Origin: Rhodospirillaceae bacterium
GTDB taxonomy: Bacteria > Pseudomonadota > Alphaproteobacteria > Rhodospirillales > Rhodospirillaceae
Direction of reading: 5' to 3'
Assembly (NCBI GenBank): GCA_029243545.1
Contig: JAQWRV010000010.1
Span: forward strand, 1 to 33,142
Length of the DNA stretch: 33,142 bases
The notes below the pieces were generated by a model. That model made no database searches and was not told the DNA's origin. It saw only the letters and a program-made list of their open reading frames with translations. Every line of letters starts with the position of its first letter. The stretch's first letter is position 1. Of the stretch, positions 18,302 to 25,431 are shown piece after piece. A program made the position numbers and the translations under genes.

Positions 18302-19531
18302 TTAGATACGCCTAAGTTTGAAATGGCCGACATCTATGGATTTAGCGCGGAAACCACCTTCGCAGTAGGCTAGATACATCTCCCACATGCGACGGAAACG
18401 CACATCGAATCCGAGCGGCTCAATATTTGACCAGGCATCGATGAACCGCTGCCGCCACTGAAGCAGCGTCTGGGCATAACTCTCACCGAAGGTGTTGACG
18501 TCGGCGAGTTGTAAGCGGGCTCGGTCAATTTCCTGCTTCAAGGCCGTTACGGTAGGCAACATTCCGCCCGGGAATATATAGCGTTGAATGAAATCTGCAC
18601 CGCTGCGGTAACGCGTGAAATGAGATTCATCGATTGTGATTATTTGTAAAGCTGCTTCACCACCTTGCACCAATCGATTCCGAATCATGTCAAAGTAATG
18701 AGGCCAGTTTTCTTCACCCACAGCTTCGAACATCTCAATAGACGCAATACGATCGAATTGACCGCCGGTATCGCGATAGTCTTGCAGGCGTAAATCAACT
18801 TTGTCAGATAGACCTGCTTTTTGCATCCGTTCACCGGCAAATTTAAGTTGTTCTTCTGACAATGTGAGGCCGGTAACATGGCAGCCATATTCCTCGATCG
18901 CGTATTCTGCGAAACCACCCCAGCCAAAACCGATCTCGAGCACGTTATGATCAGGTTGTAAGCGCAACATCTCTGCAATGCGTTTGTATTTTTCCTGCTG
19001 TGCCTGAGCGAGGGATTGGTCGTGTGCAGTGAAGTAGGCCGACGAATAGGTCATCGTCGGGTCAAGCCACTGGCTGTAGAAGTCGTTGCCGAGATCGTAA
19101 TGTGCAGCAATATTCTTTTTGGCGCCGCTCTTGGTGTTTGCCCGCCAATTATGAGCGATTCGGTTAAGGAGGCGATGCCAAAAGCCGTCAAGCTCGTTTG
19201 ATTTTACAGTCGGCCGGTTAATGACGGCGATCTCGACGACCTTGGAGGGGTCAGGGCTATCCCAGTCGCCATCTAGATAAGATTCAACAAACCCCATATC
19301 CCCCTGGGTCATGAGGCGGCGAACCGCACGCCAGCGGTTTATCACCATTGTCGCTTCAGGCGACCCGCCGGGGCCCAACGTATGGCAAGACCCGTCCGGA
19401 AGCGTGAGGTTCATCCGGCCAATGTTAATTTTACTCAACACGAATACGACTTTGCCGACTAAAGCGTGCGTGTTGCCTTGAGTTGACGCTTCGCTATGTA
19501 TTTGTGGTTCTGGCGTATATTTCTTGTTCAT
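18302..19531 (-). CDS. Cyclopropane-fatty-acyl-phospholipid synthase family methyltransferase
   Basis: This protein of about 409 aa has an N-terminal lipid-binding region and a SAM-dependent methyltransferase domain. Motifs include AHYDLGNDFY, WLDPTMTYSSAYF, the SAM site VLEIGFGWGGFAEYA, and IASIEMFEAVGEENW with YIFPGGMLP near the active site. It should methylate unsaturated acyl chains of membrane phospholipids, giving cyclopropane or methyl-branched products. In Rhodobacter, CFA-like enzymes of the sigma-E regulon take part in furan fatty acid formation (UfaM). The ATG at 19531 overlaps the DUF1365 stop (ATGA), so I preferred it over the in-frame GTG at 19546. Confidence 0.92.
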   Translation of the reverse strand: MNKKYTPEPQIHSEASTQGNTHALVGKVVFVLSKINIGRMNLTLPDGSCHTLGPGGSPEATMVINRWRAVRRLMTQGDMGFVESYLDGDWDSPDPSKVVEIAVINRPTVKSNELDGFWHRLLNRIAHNWRANTKSGAKKNIAAHYDLGNDFYSQWLDPTMTYSSAYFTAHDQSLAQAQQEKYKRIAEMLRLQPDHNVLEIGFGWGGFAEYAIEEYGCHVTGLTLSEEQLKFAGERMQKAGLSDKVDLRLQDYRDTGGQFDRIASIEMFEAVGEENWPHYFDMIRNRLVQGGEAALQIITIDESHFTRYRSGADFIQRYIFPGGMLPTVTALKQEIDRARLQLADVNTFGESYAQTLLQWRQRFIDAWSNIEPLGFDVRFRRMWEMYLAYCEGGFRAKSIDVGHFKLRRI

Positions 19532-20325
19532 TGGTTTCTCATCCACCCGTTTCCCGTGCCTGCATTGGTCACCAGGTTCGGGGGTGGCTCAGGCCGTGCT
19601 ACGAGAGGCACTCCCTTGCGCCACAATTTTAAAGCTTCCCAATGAATGCCGCCAATAACTTTGAGCGTCATCAAAGGGTACGAAAAGAATGCTTTCAGCA
19701 TCGACCAGGCGGTTAAAGGCTGCCGGCGTCCGCTAAAAGATGCAAATAGCAAGGTGCCGTCCGCGTCCGTTTCATGGATAGCGACTGCAACATCGCCGCC
19801 AGGAGGGCGAATGCGGAAATTGTATGTCATATCCATTTCAATAAACGGTGAAACATAGAAACATTTATCTACGGAGTGCCGGACAAGGCCGTCAGCGCTT
19901 TGAGTGTCAAACAGGTAACAGTGTCGTTGCCCAAAGGTATTCGATACTTCGTGCAGCACTGCGGTTAGCGTGCCGTCCGGCCGGTAGCAAAAGAAATTAC
20001 ACAGCGGGTTAAAGGCATAGCCCAGCATGCGCGGGTAACAAAGCAGCTTAATAGGGCCTCCGTCGATGGGGAGTCCGGCGTCAGCCAGAATACCCTCTAC
20101 CCAAGGGCGCAGCGCTTCATCTGTGCCAGGACCATGATCGCGGTTATAAAAACTGATTAGAGAAGAACGATTGAAACCGAAGCCGTGAACTTTCTTATCT
20201 AACTCTGCGAGTTCATCCAGGTCGAGCAAAGATGCAAAAACGTTGTACGTGAGTCGGTGTTTCTTCGGCCGTGTCCGGCGGTGCATGACCGACCCAGTGT
20301 AAACTGCAGAAGACATTTCGTTCAT
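19528..20325 (-). CDS. DUF1365 family protein
   Basis: This protein of about 265 aa matches DUF1365: VYTGSVMHRRTRPKKHRLTYNVF is split across the start, followed by LISFYNRDHGPGTD, then LLCYPRMLGYAFNPLCNFFCYR and VLHEVSNTFGQRHCYLF. Biochemical function is not settled. The gene almost always sits between an FAD oxidoreductase and a CFA-like methyltransferase, as here, implying a step in the same acyl-chain modification. The frame is open to 20391, overlapping the upstream gene by about 60 nt; the ATG at 20325, just past that gene's stop, is more economical. No clear ribosome site is seen at either, consistent with coupling. Confidence 0.9.
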   Translation of the reverse strand: MNEMSSAVYTGSVMHRRTRPKKHRLTYNVFASLLDLDELAELDKKVHGFGFNRSSLISFYNRDHGPGTDEALRPWVEGILADAGLPIDGGPIKLLCYPRMLGYAFNPLCNFFCYRPDGTLTAVLHEVSNTFGQRHCYLFDTQSADGLVRHSVDKCFYVSPFIEMDMTYNFRIRPPGGDVAVAIHETDADGTLLFASFSGRRQPLTAWSMLKAFFSYPLMTLKVIGGIHWEALKLWRKGVPLVARPEPPPNLVTNAGTGNGWMRNQ

Positions 20326-20329
20326 GGTA

Positions 20330-21697
20330 CTAGGCTGCCGCGTCGAATGACTGGGGGTGGATACCTGCAATGCAGATGCGGCCTGATTCATTTTCTATCG
20401 TCCAAGGACGCTTTACATGGCCAACGGCCTCAGCGACGGCCAAGCCTGACTGAAGACCATCTTCATGAAATCCGTAGCCGAAATAGGCACCACAGTACCA
20501 CGTGCGGTTAGATCCTTGCAGGTTCCACAGTTGTTTCTGTGCATCAAGAGCGCGTTGATCGAATATCGGATGCTCATAGTCGACCGATTGAATGACACGT
20601 GATGGGTTAGGCTCACGATGCGGGTTAAGAGTGACAAAGACCGGATAGTCCCGATCAATGTTTTGCAAACTGTTCATCCAATATGTCAGGCATACGAGAC
20701 GTTCATGATCATCAGGCTCTGCTGAAATGTAGTTCCAACTGGCCCAAGCCCTTTTGCGGCGCGGCATAAGTGAGGCATCGGTATGCAGTAAAGCCCGATT
20801 CATTTCGTAGCGGATCGACCCGAGCAATGCCCGCTCTTCGTCTGAAGGGTCAGACAACATTTTAAGGGCCTGGTTGCTATGGGCGGCAATGATCACGTGA
20901 TCAAATTGCTCTTCAATTCCGCCATCGGTTGAAATTCTCACAGCCGTTTCTGAACGGCGAATGCCCGTAATGCCGCAACTGGTGCGGATGCGATCTGACA
21001 ACTCCGAAGCCAACCTCTCCACATAGTTTCTGCTACCCCCCGTTACTGTGCGCCACTTCGGCCGCATGTGACGTTTGGTTTCCAAGAGACCGTGGTTTGA
21101 AAAGAACCTTACAAAGGCCGTCAGCGGGTATGCCCGAATTTCTTCAAATGAGGCAGACCAGATTGAACTGGCCATCGGATAAATATGATCGCGGAGGAAG
21201 CCATCACTGTATCCGGCTTGATTAAGATATTCACCCAGAGAAATATCCGCGTTTTGTGGGTTCTTAGCGTCTTCAACACATTCCCTATAAAACCTCAGAA
21301 TATTCCAGACCATGTTCCAGAAACGCGGGCGGACGAGGTTCCTTTTCTGGGCCAATAAGCCTTTCAGACCAGACCCTGAGTATTCAAAACGGCCGTCATT
21401 AACCGACGCCGAAAACGACATTGTGCTGTCCTCTGTGGCAACGCCTAAATGTTCGAAAAGGGCGATAAGGTTGGGATATGTACGCTCATTGTAGACGATG
21501 AACCCTGTGTCCACCGGGATAGTGCGCATACCACGGGGGCCAGATAAGGTGGCGTCGACAGTATTGCAATGGCCGCCAATCCTGCTGTCTTTCTCGAAGA
21601 CAGTAACGTCGTGGGATTTATTAAGAAGCCAGGCGGCCGCCAGTCCGGATACTCCCGTTCCGATAACGGCAATCTTCAATCGGTCGCATCCTGGCAT
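20330..21697 (-). CDS. NAD(P)/FAD-dependent oxidoreductase (flavin amine oxidase-like)
   Basis: This protein of 455 aa has an N-terminal dinucleotide-binding motif (AVIGTGVSGLAAAWLL) and a following VFEKDSRIGGHCNTV, typical of the flavin amine oxidase/desaturase group. The C-terminus has the FAD-closing GAYFGYGFHEDGLQSG. The start is the ATG at 21697, with AGGAG eight nt upstream; the frame continues to 21748 without a better site. It heads the operon FAD oxidoreductase-DUF1365-CFA-MFS-DUF3833. Relatives in the Rhodobacter sigma-E regulon are tied to singlet oxygen response and furan fatty acid synthesis, so acyl-chain desaturation or oxidation on phospholipids is the favoured role. Confidence 0.9.
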   Translation of the reverse strand: MPGCDRLKIAVIGTGVSGLAAAWLLNKSHDVTVFEKDSRIGGHCNTVDATLSGPRGMRTIPVDTGFIVYNERTYPNLIALFEHLGVATEDSTMSFSASVNDGRFEYSGSGLKGLLAQKRNLVRPRFWNMVWNILRFYRECVEDAKNPQNADISLGEYLNQAGYSDGFLRDHIYPMASSIWSASFEEIRAYPLTAFVRFFSNHGLLETKRHMRPKWRTVTGGSRNYVERLASELSDRIRTSCGITGIRRSETAVRISTDGGIEEQFDHVIIAAHSNQALKMLSDPSDEERALLGSIRYEMNRALLHTDASLMPRRKRAWASWNYISAEPDDHERLVCLTYWMNSLQNIDRDYPVFVTLNPHREPNPSRVIQSVDYEHPIFDQRALDAQKQLWNLQGSNRTWYCGAYFGYGFHEDGLQSGLAVAEAVGHVKRPWTIENESGRICIAGIHPQSFDAAA

Positions 21698-22106
21698 CAA
21701 ATTGTCTCCTGAACCCGGAAGAAAAAATAAGTTCTTGTTTTTATTCACTAAAAAAGAGGTTTGTCTTACCCTTCTGGATTAGTTTTACTCATTTTTACTA
21801 AGCGCGTGAAGCTTTTTAGCCGGCCAGTAAACCGCCCAGTCTAACAAAGATTGTACGGTCAAAAGAGGCGTCCGGTTCACACATTGACAATAAGCCGCAG
21901 GATGAGGTGATCCAAATATCCATGCCTGGCGTATTACTATATGCAGCTGGTTGATCAGGGAGATACTGGTGTTTGGTGTGCAAGAGCGAATAGACGTTCC
22001 GACCAGGCCGGTAGTCGTAATAAGGGATGCGCCGGGCAACCGACGGGATCAAAGTTCATTGGCTGTACAAAAAATCTGTACATCAGGCGGGTATGATACC
22101 GCCGCG
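21698..22106. promoter_or_regulatory. Divergent control region of the sigma/ChrR and lipid operons
   Basis: About 400 nt without a convincing gene separate the FAD oxidoreductase operon (minus) from the sigma factor (plus). It contains the TGATCC-type promoter candidate listed separately and a second TGATCA on the minus strand near 21953-21958, followed 15 nt later by TAATAC. A-rich runs lie just before the FAD oxidoreductase ribosome site. Small frames here show no family features. Confidence 0.45.
21908..21937 (+). promoter_or_regulatory. Candidate sigma-E (ECF) promoter, TGATCC-N18-TATTAC
   Basis: TGATCC (21908-21913) is the -35 core reported for promoters of the Rhodobacter singlet-oxygen sigma factor. 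It is followed by 18 nt and TATTAC (21932-21937). It points toward the sigma/chrR genes, leaving a leader of about 165 nt. Autoregulation is usual in this system. The -10 match is weaker than the -35 match. Confidence 0.4.
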
Positions 22107-22640
22107 ATGACGGAGCTCTTGGTCGCTGTTGCTGAACAAAAAGATAAAGCCGCTTTTTCTCAATTATTTGCCCACTACGCTCCCCGCATTAAGTCGTATT
22201 TGATGCGACAAGGCGCTAACCAGGCATTGGCCGAGGAGCTCAGCCAGGAGGCTATGTTAACGGTATGGCGCAAAGCTGACCGATTTGATCGCTCTAAAGC
22301 CGCAGCGGGAACATGGATTTTTGCCGTGGCTCGTAATTTACGCATTGATGCGCTGCGTAAAGAAAACAGACCGAATTTTGATCCTAATGATCCTGCTTTT
22401 GTTCCAGAGCCGGAAACGGCGCCAGACGCGGCAGTTTCAATTGGTGAAACACAAAGCAGAATCAGAAACGTTATCGCTACCCTTCCAATAGAACAGGTTG
22501 AAGTCGTCAGACTTTTTTTCTATGAGGATAAGCCGCACGGAGAAGCCGCCCAGGAGCTTGGCCTGCCTTTGGGCACAGTAAAATCATGATTGAGATTGGC
22601 CATGCGCAAGGTGCGCACGGCTTTGGGAGAAGAACAATGA
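22107..22640 (+). pseudogene. rpoE: ECF sigma factor of the RpoE/ChrR (ECF11) type, interrupted by in-frame TGA at codon 161
   Basis: The first 160 codons encode a normal ECF sigma factor. Region 2 reads FAHYAPRIKSYLMRQG through EELSQEAMLTVWRKADRFD and FAVARNLRIDALRK. Region 4 reads TLPIEQVEVVRLFFYED then AAQELGLPLGTVKS. The next codon is TGA (22587-22589), where relatives have arginine (GTVKSR). The same frame then continues LRLAMRKVRTALGEEQ to a second TGA (22638-22640) that overlaps the chrR ATG, exactly as in intact operons. Loss of the last 17 residues removes half of the -35 recognition helix. In relatives this sigma drives the singlet oxygen response. One C-to-T change (CGA to TGA) explains it; readthrough or sequencing error are alternatives. 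Confidence 0.85.
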
Positions 22641-23302
22641 CTGCACACCACCATCCCAGTGACGACATTCTTTTGTCTTATGCCGCCGGTTCTCTCGACG
22701 AGCCGACATCCATATTGATTGCGACGCATTTGGCATTGTGTCCTGCGTGCCGCGAGCAGGTCAGTAAGGCTGAGAGTGTTGGTGGTGAGTTATTGAACGA
22801 TGTTAAGCCTGTCGCTATCCAGGACGGTGCCCTAGATGTCGTTCTCGCTCGCCTCGATGAAGGTGAGAGGGGCCAAATTAATGTTCCTGCCCCTGCCGCC
22901 GTGCCTCACGACAATGACCTCAATCTACCGCGCCCGCTGACTGACTACATCGACGGTTCAACTAAATCTTTGCCCTGGCGGTGGCTTGGTCCTTCTGTCC
23001 ATTACGCGCCGATAGCCTCTCACACCAAGGGGCCAAAGGTGGGATTGCTGCGGATCGCACCCGGGACGCGTGTTCCGATGCATGGGCACAGTGGCAACGA
23101 GCTAACCATGGTTCTGGCTGGCGGATACACGGATGGGACCGGCAATTATACGCGCGGTGATGTCGAAGCAGCTGATGATGGTTTGGTGCATCAGCCCATT
23201 GCGGATGCCGGCGAAGAATGTGTGTGTCTTGTTGTGACGGAAGGTGTTCTTCAGCCTACCGGTTTGATTGCTAGGCTGGTACAGCCGTTCCTCCGCATTT
23301 AG
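22637..23302 (+). CDS. chrR: ChrR family zinc anti-sigma factor
   Basis: This 221-aa protein has both ChrR domains. The N-terminal anti-sigma domain has the zinc ligands His6, His31, Cys35 and Cys38 (HLALCPAC), at the same residue numbers as in Rhodobacter ChrR. The C-terminal cupin has His149, His151, Glu155 (MHGHSGNELTMVL) and His185 (VHQP). It should hold its sigma factor in the cytosol and release it on singlet oxygen. The ATG at 22637 has GGGAGA upstream and overlaps the sigma stop (ATGA). An upstream in-frame ATG (22586) overlaps the premature TGA but has no ribosome site and would add 17 unrelated residues. Confidence 0.95.
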   Translation: MTAHHHPSDDILLSYAAGSLDEPTSILIATHLALCPACREQVSKAESVGGELLNDVKPVAIQDGALDVVLARLDEGERGQINVPAPAAVPHDNDLNLPRPLTDYIDGSTKSLPWRWLGPSVHYAPIASHTKGPKVGLLRIAPGTRVPMHGHSGNELTMVLAGGYTDGTGNYTRGDVEAADDGLVHQPIADAGEECVCLVVTEGVLQPTGLIARLVQPFLRI

Positions 23303-23327
23303 AAATTTCTAGATTTTCACAGCCATT

Positions 23328-23359
23328 AAAACCCTGGTTCTTATCGGAACCGGAGTTTT
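23328..23359 (+). terminator. Rho-independent terminator after chrR
   Basis: The arms AAAACCCTGGTTC and GAACCGGAGTTTT pair over 13 positions with one mismatch and one G-U pair, around a six-nt loop (TTATCG). The stem ends in a T-run, 25 nt after the chrR stop. The A-rich 5' arm could make it work from either direction. Confidence 0.75.
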
Positions 23360-23401
23360 ACTCTGTTCGGTCGTAATGCAGTTGAATTGGATGTACCTGT
23401 T

Positions 23402-23878
23402 TTATTTATCATCTTTTTTTAATGTTATTTGGTATTGAACTCTTTTACTTAGAACCAAGTTTAAGTATTCATCATAATCGATCAATACGTAATCATCTAA
23501 ATCAATGTGTACAAAACATAATCTATAATTTTCAAGTTTTTTAAATAAGTCTTCCTCGTTTTTGGTAAAACCAAAGAAAACTCCATACGGTAAGTTCTTT
23601 ACAGATTTTGATTTCGTAGTTTTAATCTCTATATACAGAAAGTCGTTTATTGATTTTATTTTCTCAAAACTTGAAGTCTTTAAAATTACACCATCAACAC
23701 TTCTAGAATATTTTTTGTAATTTATCCCAGAAAGTTTATAAAGAAATTTTCTTTGTTAGATTGTTGGAACAAAAAAGTTCTCATTTTTCTGTCTTAAGAG
23801 TTTTATACCCTCTTTTTCGGTACGAAGATTTTTTTTAAATTTTGTTCTCTCAAACCAAAGTACTCAAAACTGGTACAT
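23402..23878 (-). pseudogene. Decayed PD-(D/E)XK nuclease-like gene of low GC
   Basis: The minus-strand frame from about 23755 down to TAA at 23402 encodes a convincing protein end: YSRSVDGVILK, then LYIEIKTTKSK, then LPYGVFFGFTKNEEDLFKKL and RVQYQITLKKDDK. The Asp of VDGV and the Glu/Lys of EIK match a PD-(D/E)XK nuclease core. Upstream the same frame meets TAA at 23758-23756, beyond which it again reads sensibly (RTEKEGIKLLRQKNENFFVPTI). Still further up, a sensible N-terminus (MYQFEYFGLREQ from ATG 23878) needs a frame change between an A/T run at 23866-23869 and an 8-base run at 23829-23836. So the gene has at least one nonsense codon and a frameshift pair. Base use is far more AT-rich than in neighbours, suggesting transfer. 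Confidence 0.55.
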
Positions 23879-23882
23879 CCAA

Positions 23883-23905
23883 ATCTACTCGACCGTGACC
23901 GAGTG
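23883..23905. repeat. 23-bp repeat, copy 1 (left of the 70-aa gene)
   Basis: This copy and the one at 24190-24212 start with the same 11 nt (ATCTACTCGAC) and then differ only at every third base. They flank the 70-aa small gene in direct orientation. This copy also contains a short stem ACTCG/CGAGT. Confidence 0.65.
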
Positions 23906-23923
23906 CATAAAGGTGTCTACTAT

Positions 23924-24136
23924 TTAACAATAGATATAGTCATCATCTACATAGCAGTTTCCACTGATAACATTTTGAACTGCTTTTTTAAAACCTCTAT
24001 CTCTTCTTAAATCATAATGACTCATTCCGGCAACTTCTGCATTTAACTCAGGAATAATTTTAACGCTGCCCTCGGTAAGATCGTTTAAAACATACCCAAA
24101 AGAAAATGCCGCAATAATTAGTAATGTTCTATTCAT
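23924..24136 (-). CDS. Small secreted protein (70 aa), function unknown
   Basis: The N-terminus is a plausible signal peptide (MNRTLLIIAAFSFGYVL), followed by a short hydrophilic domain with NAEVAGMSHYDLRRDRGFKK and a C-terminal NCYVDDDYIYC containing two cysteines that could pair. GGAG lies six nt before the ATG. Similar short, cysteine-ended exported proteins are common in AT-rich marine bacteria. Codon use is AT-rich, unlike the surrounding core genes. It is enclosed by the two 23-bp repeats, suggesting it moved or duplicated as a unit. I do not recognise a family. Confidence 0.6.
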   Translation of the reverse strand: MNRTLLIIAAFSFGYVLNDLTEGSVKIIPELNAEVAGMSHYDLRRDRGFKKAVQNVISGNCYVDDDYIYC

Positions 24137-24189
24137 AATAAACTCCGTAATTTTTTATCTTTTGATTCTACTAGAAAGTAGACAGTTCT

Positions 24190-24212
24190 ATCTACTCGAC
24201 AGTTACGGAATG
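24190..24212. repeat. 23-bp repeat, copy 2 (right of the 70-aa gene)
   Basis: This is the partner of 23883-23905, about 307 nt away in the same orientation. It lies just past the 3' end of the SEL1-repeat gene. The two copies read HSVTVE-stop on the minus strand and YSTVTEC on the plus strand. Confidence 0.65.
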
Positions 24213-24231
24213 TTTCACGACAGTGATTCTC

Positions 24232-24708
24232 TCAGCACCCTTTGTAGTCTTTCCTCACACACTCTCGCGTTAAATTCTTAGATTCTTCTAGCTGTGAAGG
24301 CATCATTTCTTTTTCAAGGTTATTTTTACGGGTTTTTGCTTTCTCGTCACCATTTTGCGCTGCAATATTAAACCACATATATGCATGCACAAAATCTTGT
24401 GTAACACCCTCACCCTTTAAGTACACATAACCAAGGCTGCCCTGCCCTATCGCATACCCCTGCTCTGCGGCTTTGCGGTACCACTTCAGTGCTTCTTTGT
24501 GATCTTCAACAACACCTTTACCGTTGCCGTGCATATAACCAAGCATCCGCTGAGAATCCGGAAAGCCGGCCTCAGCAAGAGGCCTCCATTCCTTGAGAGC
24601 CGCTGCGTAGTCTTCCTTTTCGTAATCATCCATTCCAGCTTGAAAGTCCGCACGTGCGCTTCCAGTCAGAACGAAAAGACCCAGAAAGAGGATAGCGAGT
24701 TTTTTCAT
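24232..24708 (-). CDS. SEL1-repeat (TPR-like) exported protein
   Basis: This 158-aa protein has a signal peptide (MKKLAILFLGLFVLTGSARA). Three SEL1-type helical repeats follow: YAAALKEWRPLAEAGFPDSQ, then HKEALKWYRKAAEQGYAIGQ, then FVHAYMWFNIAAQNGDEKA, with the linker LGYMHGNGKGV / LGYVYLKGEGV. A C-terminal ECVRKDYKGC tail ends it. SEL1 proteins act as scaffolds; the partner is unknown. It lies in the AT-rich island, though its own base composition is intermediate. Confidence 0.85.
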   Translation of the reverse strand: MKKLAILFLGLFVLTGSARADFQAGMDDYEKEDYAAALKEWRPLAEAGFPDSQRMLGYMHGNGKGVVEDHKEALKWYRKAAEQGYAIGQGSLGYVYLKGEGVTQDFVHAYMWFNIAAQNGDEKAKTRKNNLEKEMMPSQLEESKNLTRECVRKDYKGC

Positions 24709-24759
24709 TCTGTAATATTAACAGAACCCGTTACCGAATAAATCCGTGTGTTACTCTTT

Positions 24760-24981
24760 TTAATCACAAAATGCGTCCCTCACATCAGATCGATCGTCAA
24801 TCTCTTCAACTAACTCTTTCAAAAATTTAGAATATCTTGTTGCCCCACCATACCCAATTTTAAAGTTTCTATAAAAAATTCCATCGTCATCAACGATTTT
24901 TAATCCAGTTCCATATTTATTAAAGGGACTTTGAGAATTGTATTTTGAACCAACTGAATCATACTTATTCCAAATTGAATT
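24760..24981 (-). pseudogene. 3' fragment of a low-GC hypothetical gene
   Basis: The minus strand encodes 73 residues, including SPFNKYGTGLKIVDDDGIFY and ELVEEIDDRSDVRDAFCD, ending in TAA at 24760. The segment resembles small exported proteins with SPFN...VDDDGxFY from AT-rich marine bacteria. The frame opens directly from a TGA at 24984-24982 without a start codon, and at that point base composition changes sharply, so the 5' part appears to be cut off at the island border. Confidence 0.5.
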
Positions 24982-25057
24982 TCACCGCGACGCCGTCATG
25001 CACACGTTAAAAAAACTGGACGATCTAGTTGAGACTTTGAAATCGGCGTTGGCCTAA
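24977..25057 (+). pseudogene. 3' stub of a truncated gene at the island border
   Basis: The plus frame reads EFHRDAVMHTLKKLDDLVETL and then KSALA-stop. This amphipathic C-terminal helix resembles the ends of NADPH-dependent FMN reductase/flavodoxin-type proteins. Nothing coding precedes it. GC content is back to the level of the core genes. I read it as the surviving tail of a gene disrupted when the AT-rich DNA arrived. The family guess is weak. Confidence 0.4.
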
Positions 25058-25061
25058 ATTC

Positions 25062-25385
25062 TTATCGTGGCGCGGACCCTAAAAAGTCAAGCGCTTCAAG
25101 AACTAAGAATAATGGAACGGGCCAGACAAAGGCTAAGTACGCTTGGCCAAGGTAGAATAGTGGCCTTGGGCCTGGTTTCTGCTCTTCTGGTAAACCACGG
25201 TCGTGCAGGACTTTTCTCATCATAAAGCCAAATACGATAACGTATCCCACGGTTACGACGATGCCGGTTATTAGCCAGCCGCGGTCGGCCAATAACGCTA
25301 TTGAAGAAGAGAGAAAATTCATCGCGAATTGAAATTCATTTTCGTCAAATATGCCATCGTTACCAATGGCATTGAACCCAGCCAC
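25062..25385 (-). CDS. Small membrane protein, function unknown
   Basis: The frame encodes up to 107 aa with two hydrophobic helices (WLITGIVVTVGYVIVFGFMM and YLGQAYLAFVWPVPLFLVLEAL) joined by a proline-rich loop (GLPEEQKPGPRP). The first possible start is GTG at 25385; an ATG at 25322 would give 86 residues beginning just before the first helix. Neither has a clear ribosome site. It lies 46 nt downstream of the glycosyltransferase gene on the same strand. No family recognised. Confidence 0.5.
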   Translation of the reverse strand: MAGFNAIGNDGIFDENEFQFAMNFLSSSIALLADRGWLITGIVVTVGYVIVFGFMMRKVLHDRGLPEEQKPGPRPLFYLGQAYLAFVWPVPLFLVLEALDFLGSAPR

Positions 25386-25431
25386 TGAACGGCAGCTGCA
25401 ATTTCATAAACTGAGCTGTACCCGCCTAGGG

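Noticed and set aside
22587-22589. TGA as a reassigned sense codon
   Set aside because: TGA ends several intact genes here (for example coxB and DUF1365), and the relatives' residue is Arg, not the usual Trp of recoded TGA. No selenocysteine element or function is expected.
23883-24212. Integron-type attC sites around the 70-aa gene
   Set aside because: No GTTRRRY/RYYYAAC core pairs are seen, and there is no integrase gene in the window. The repeats differ by wobble positions, which suggests coding.
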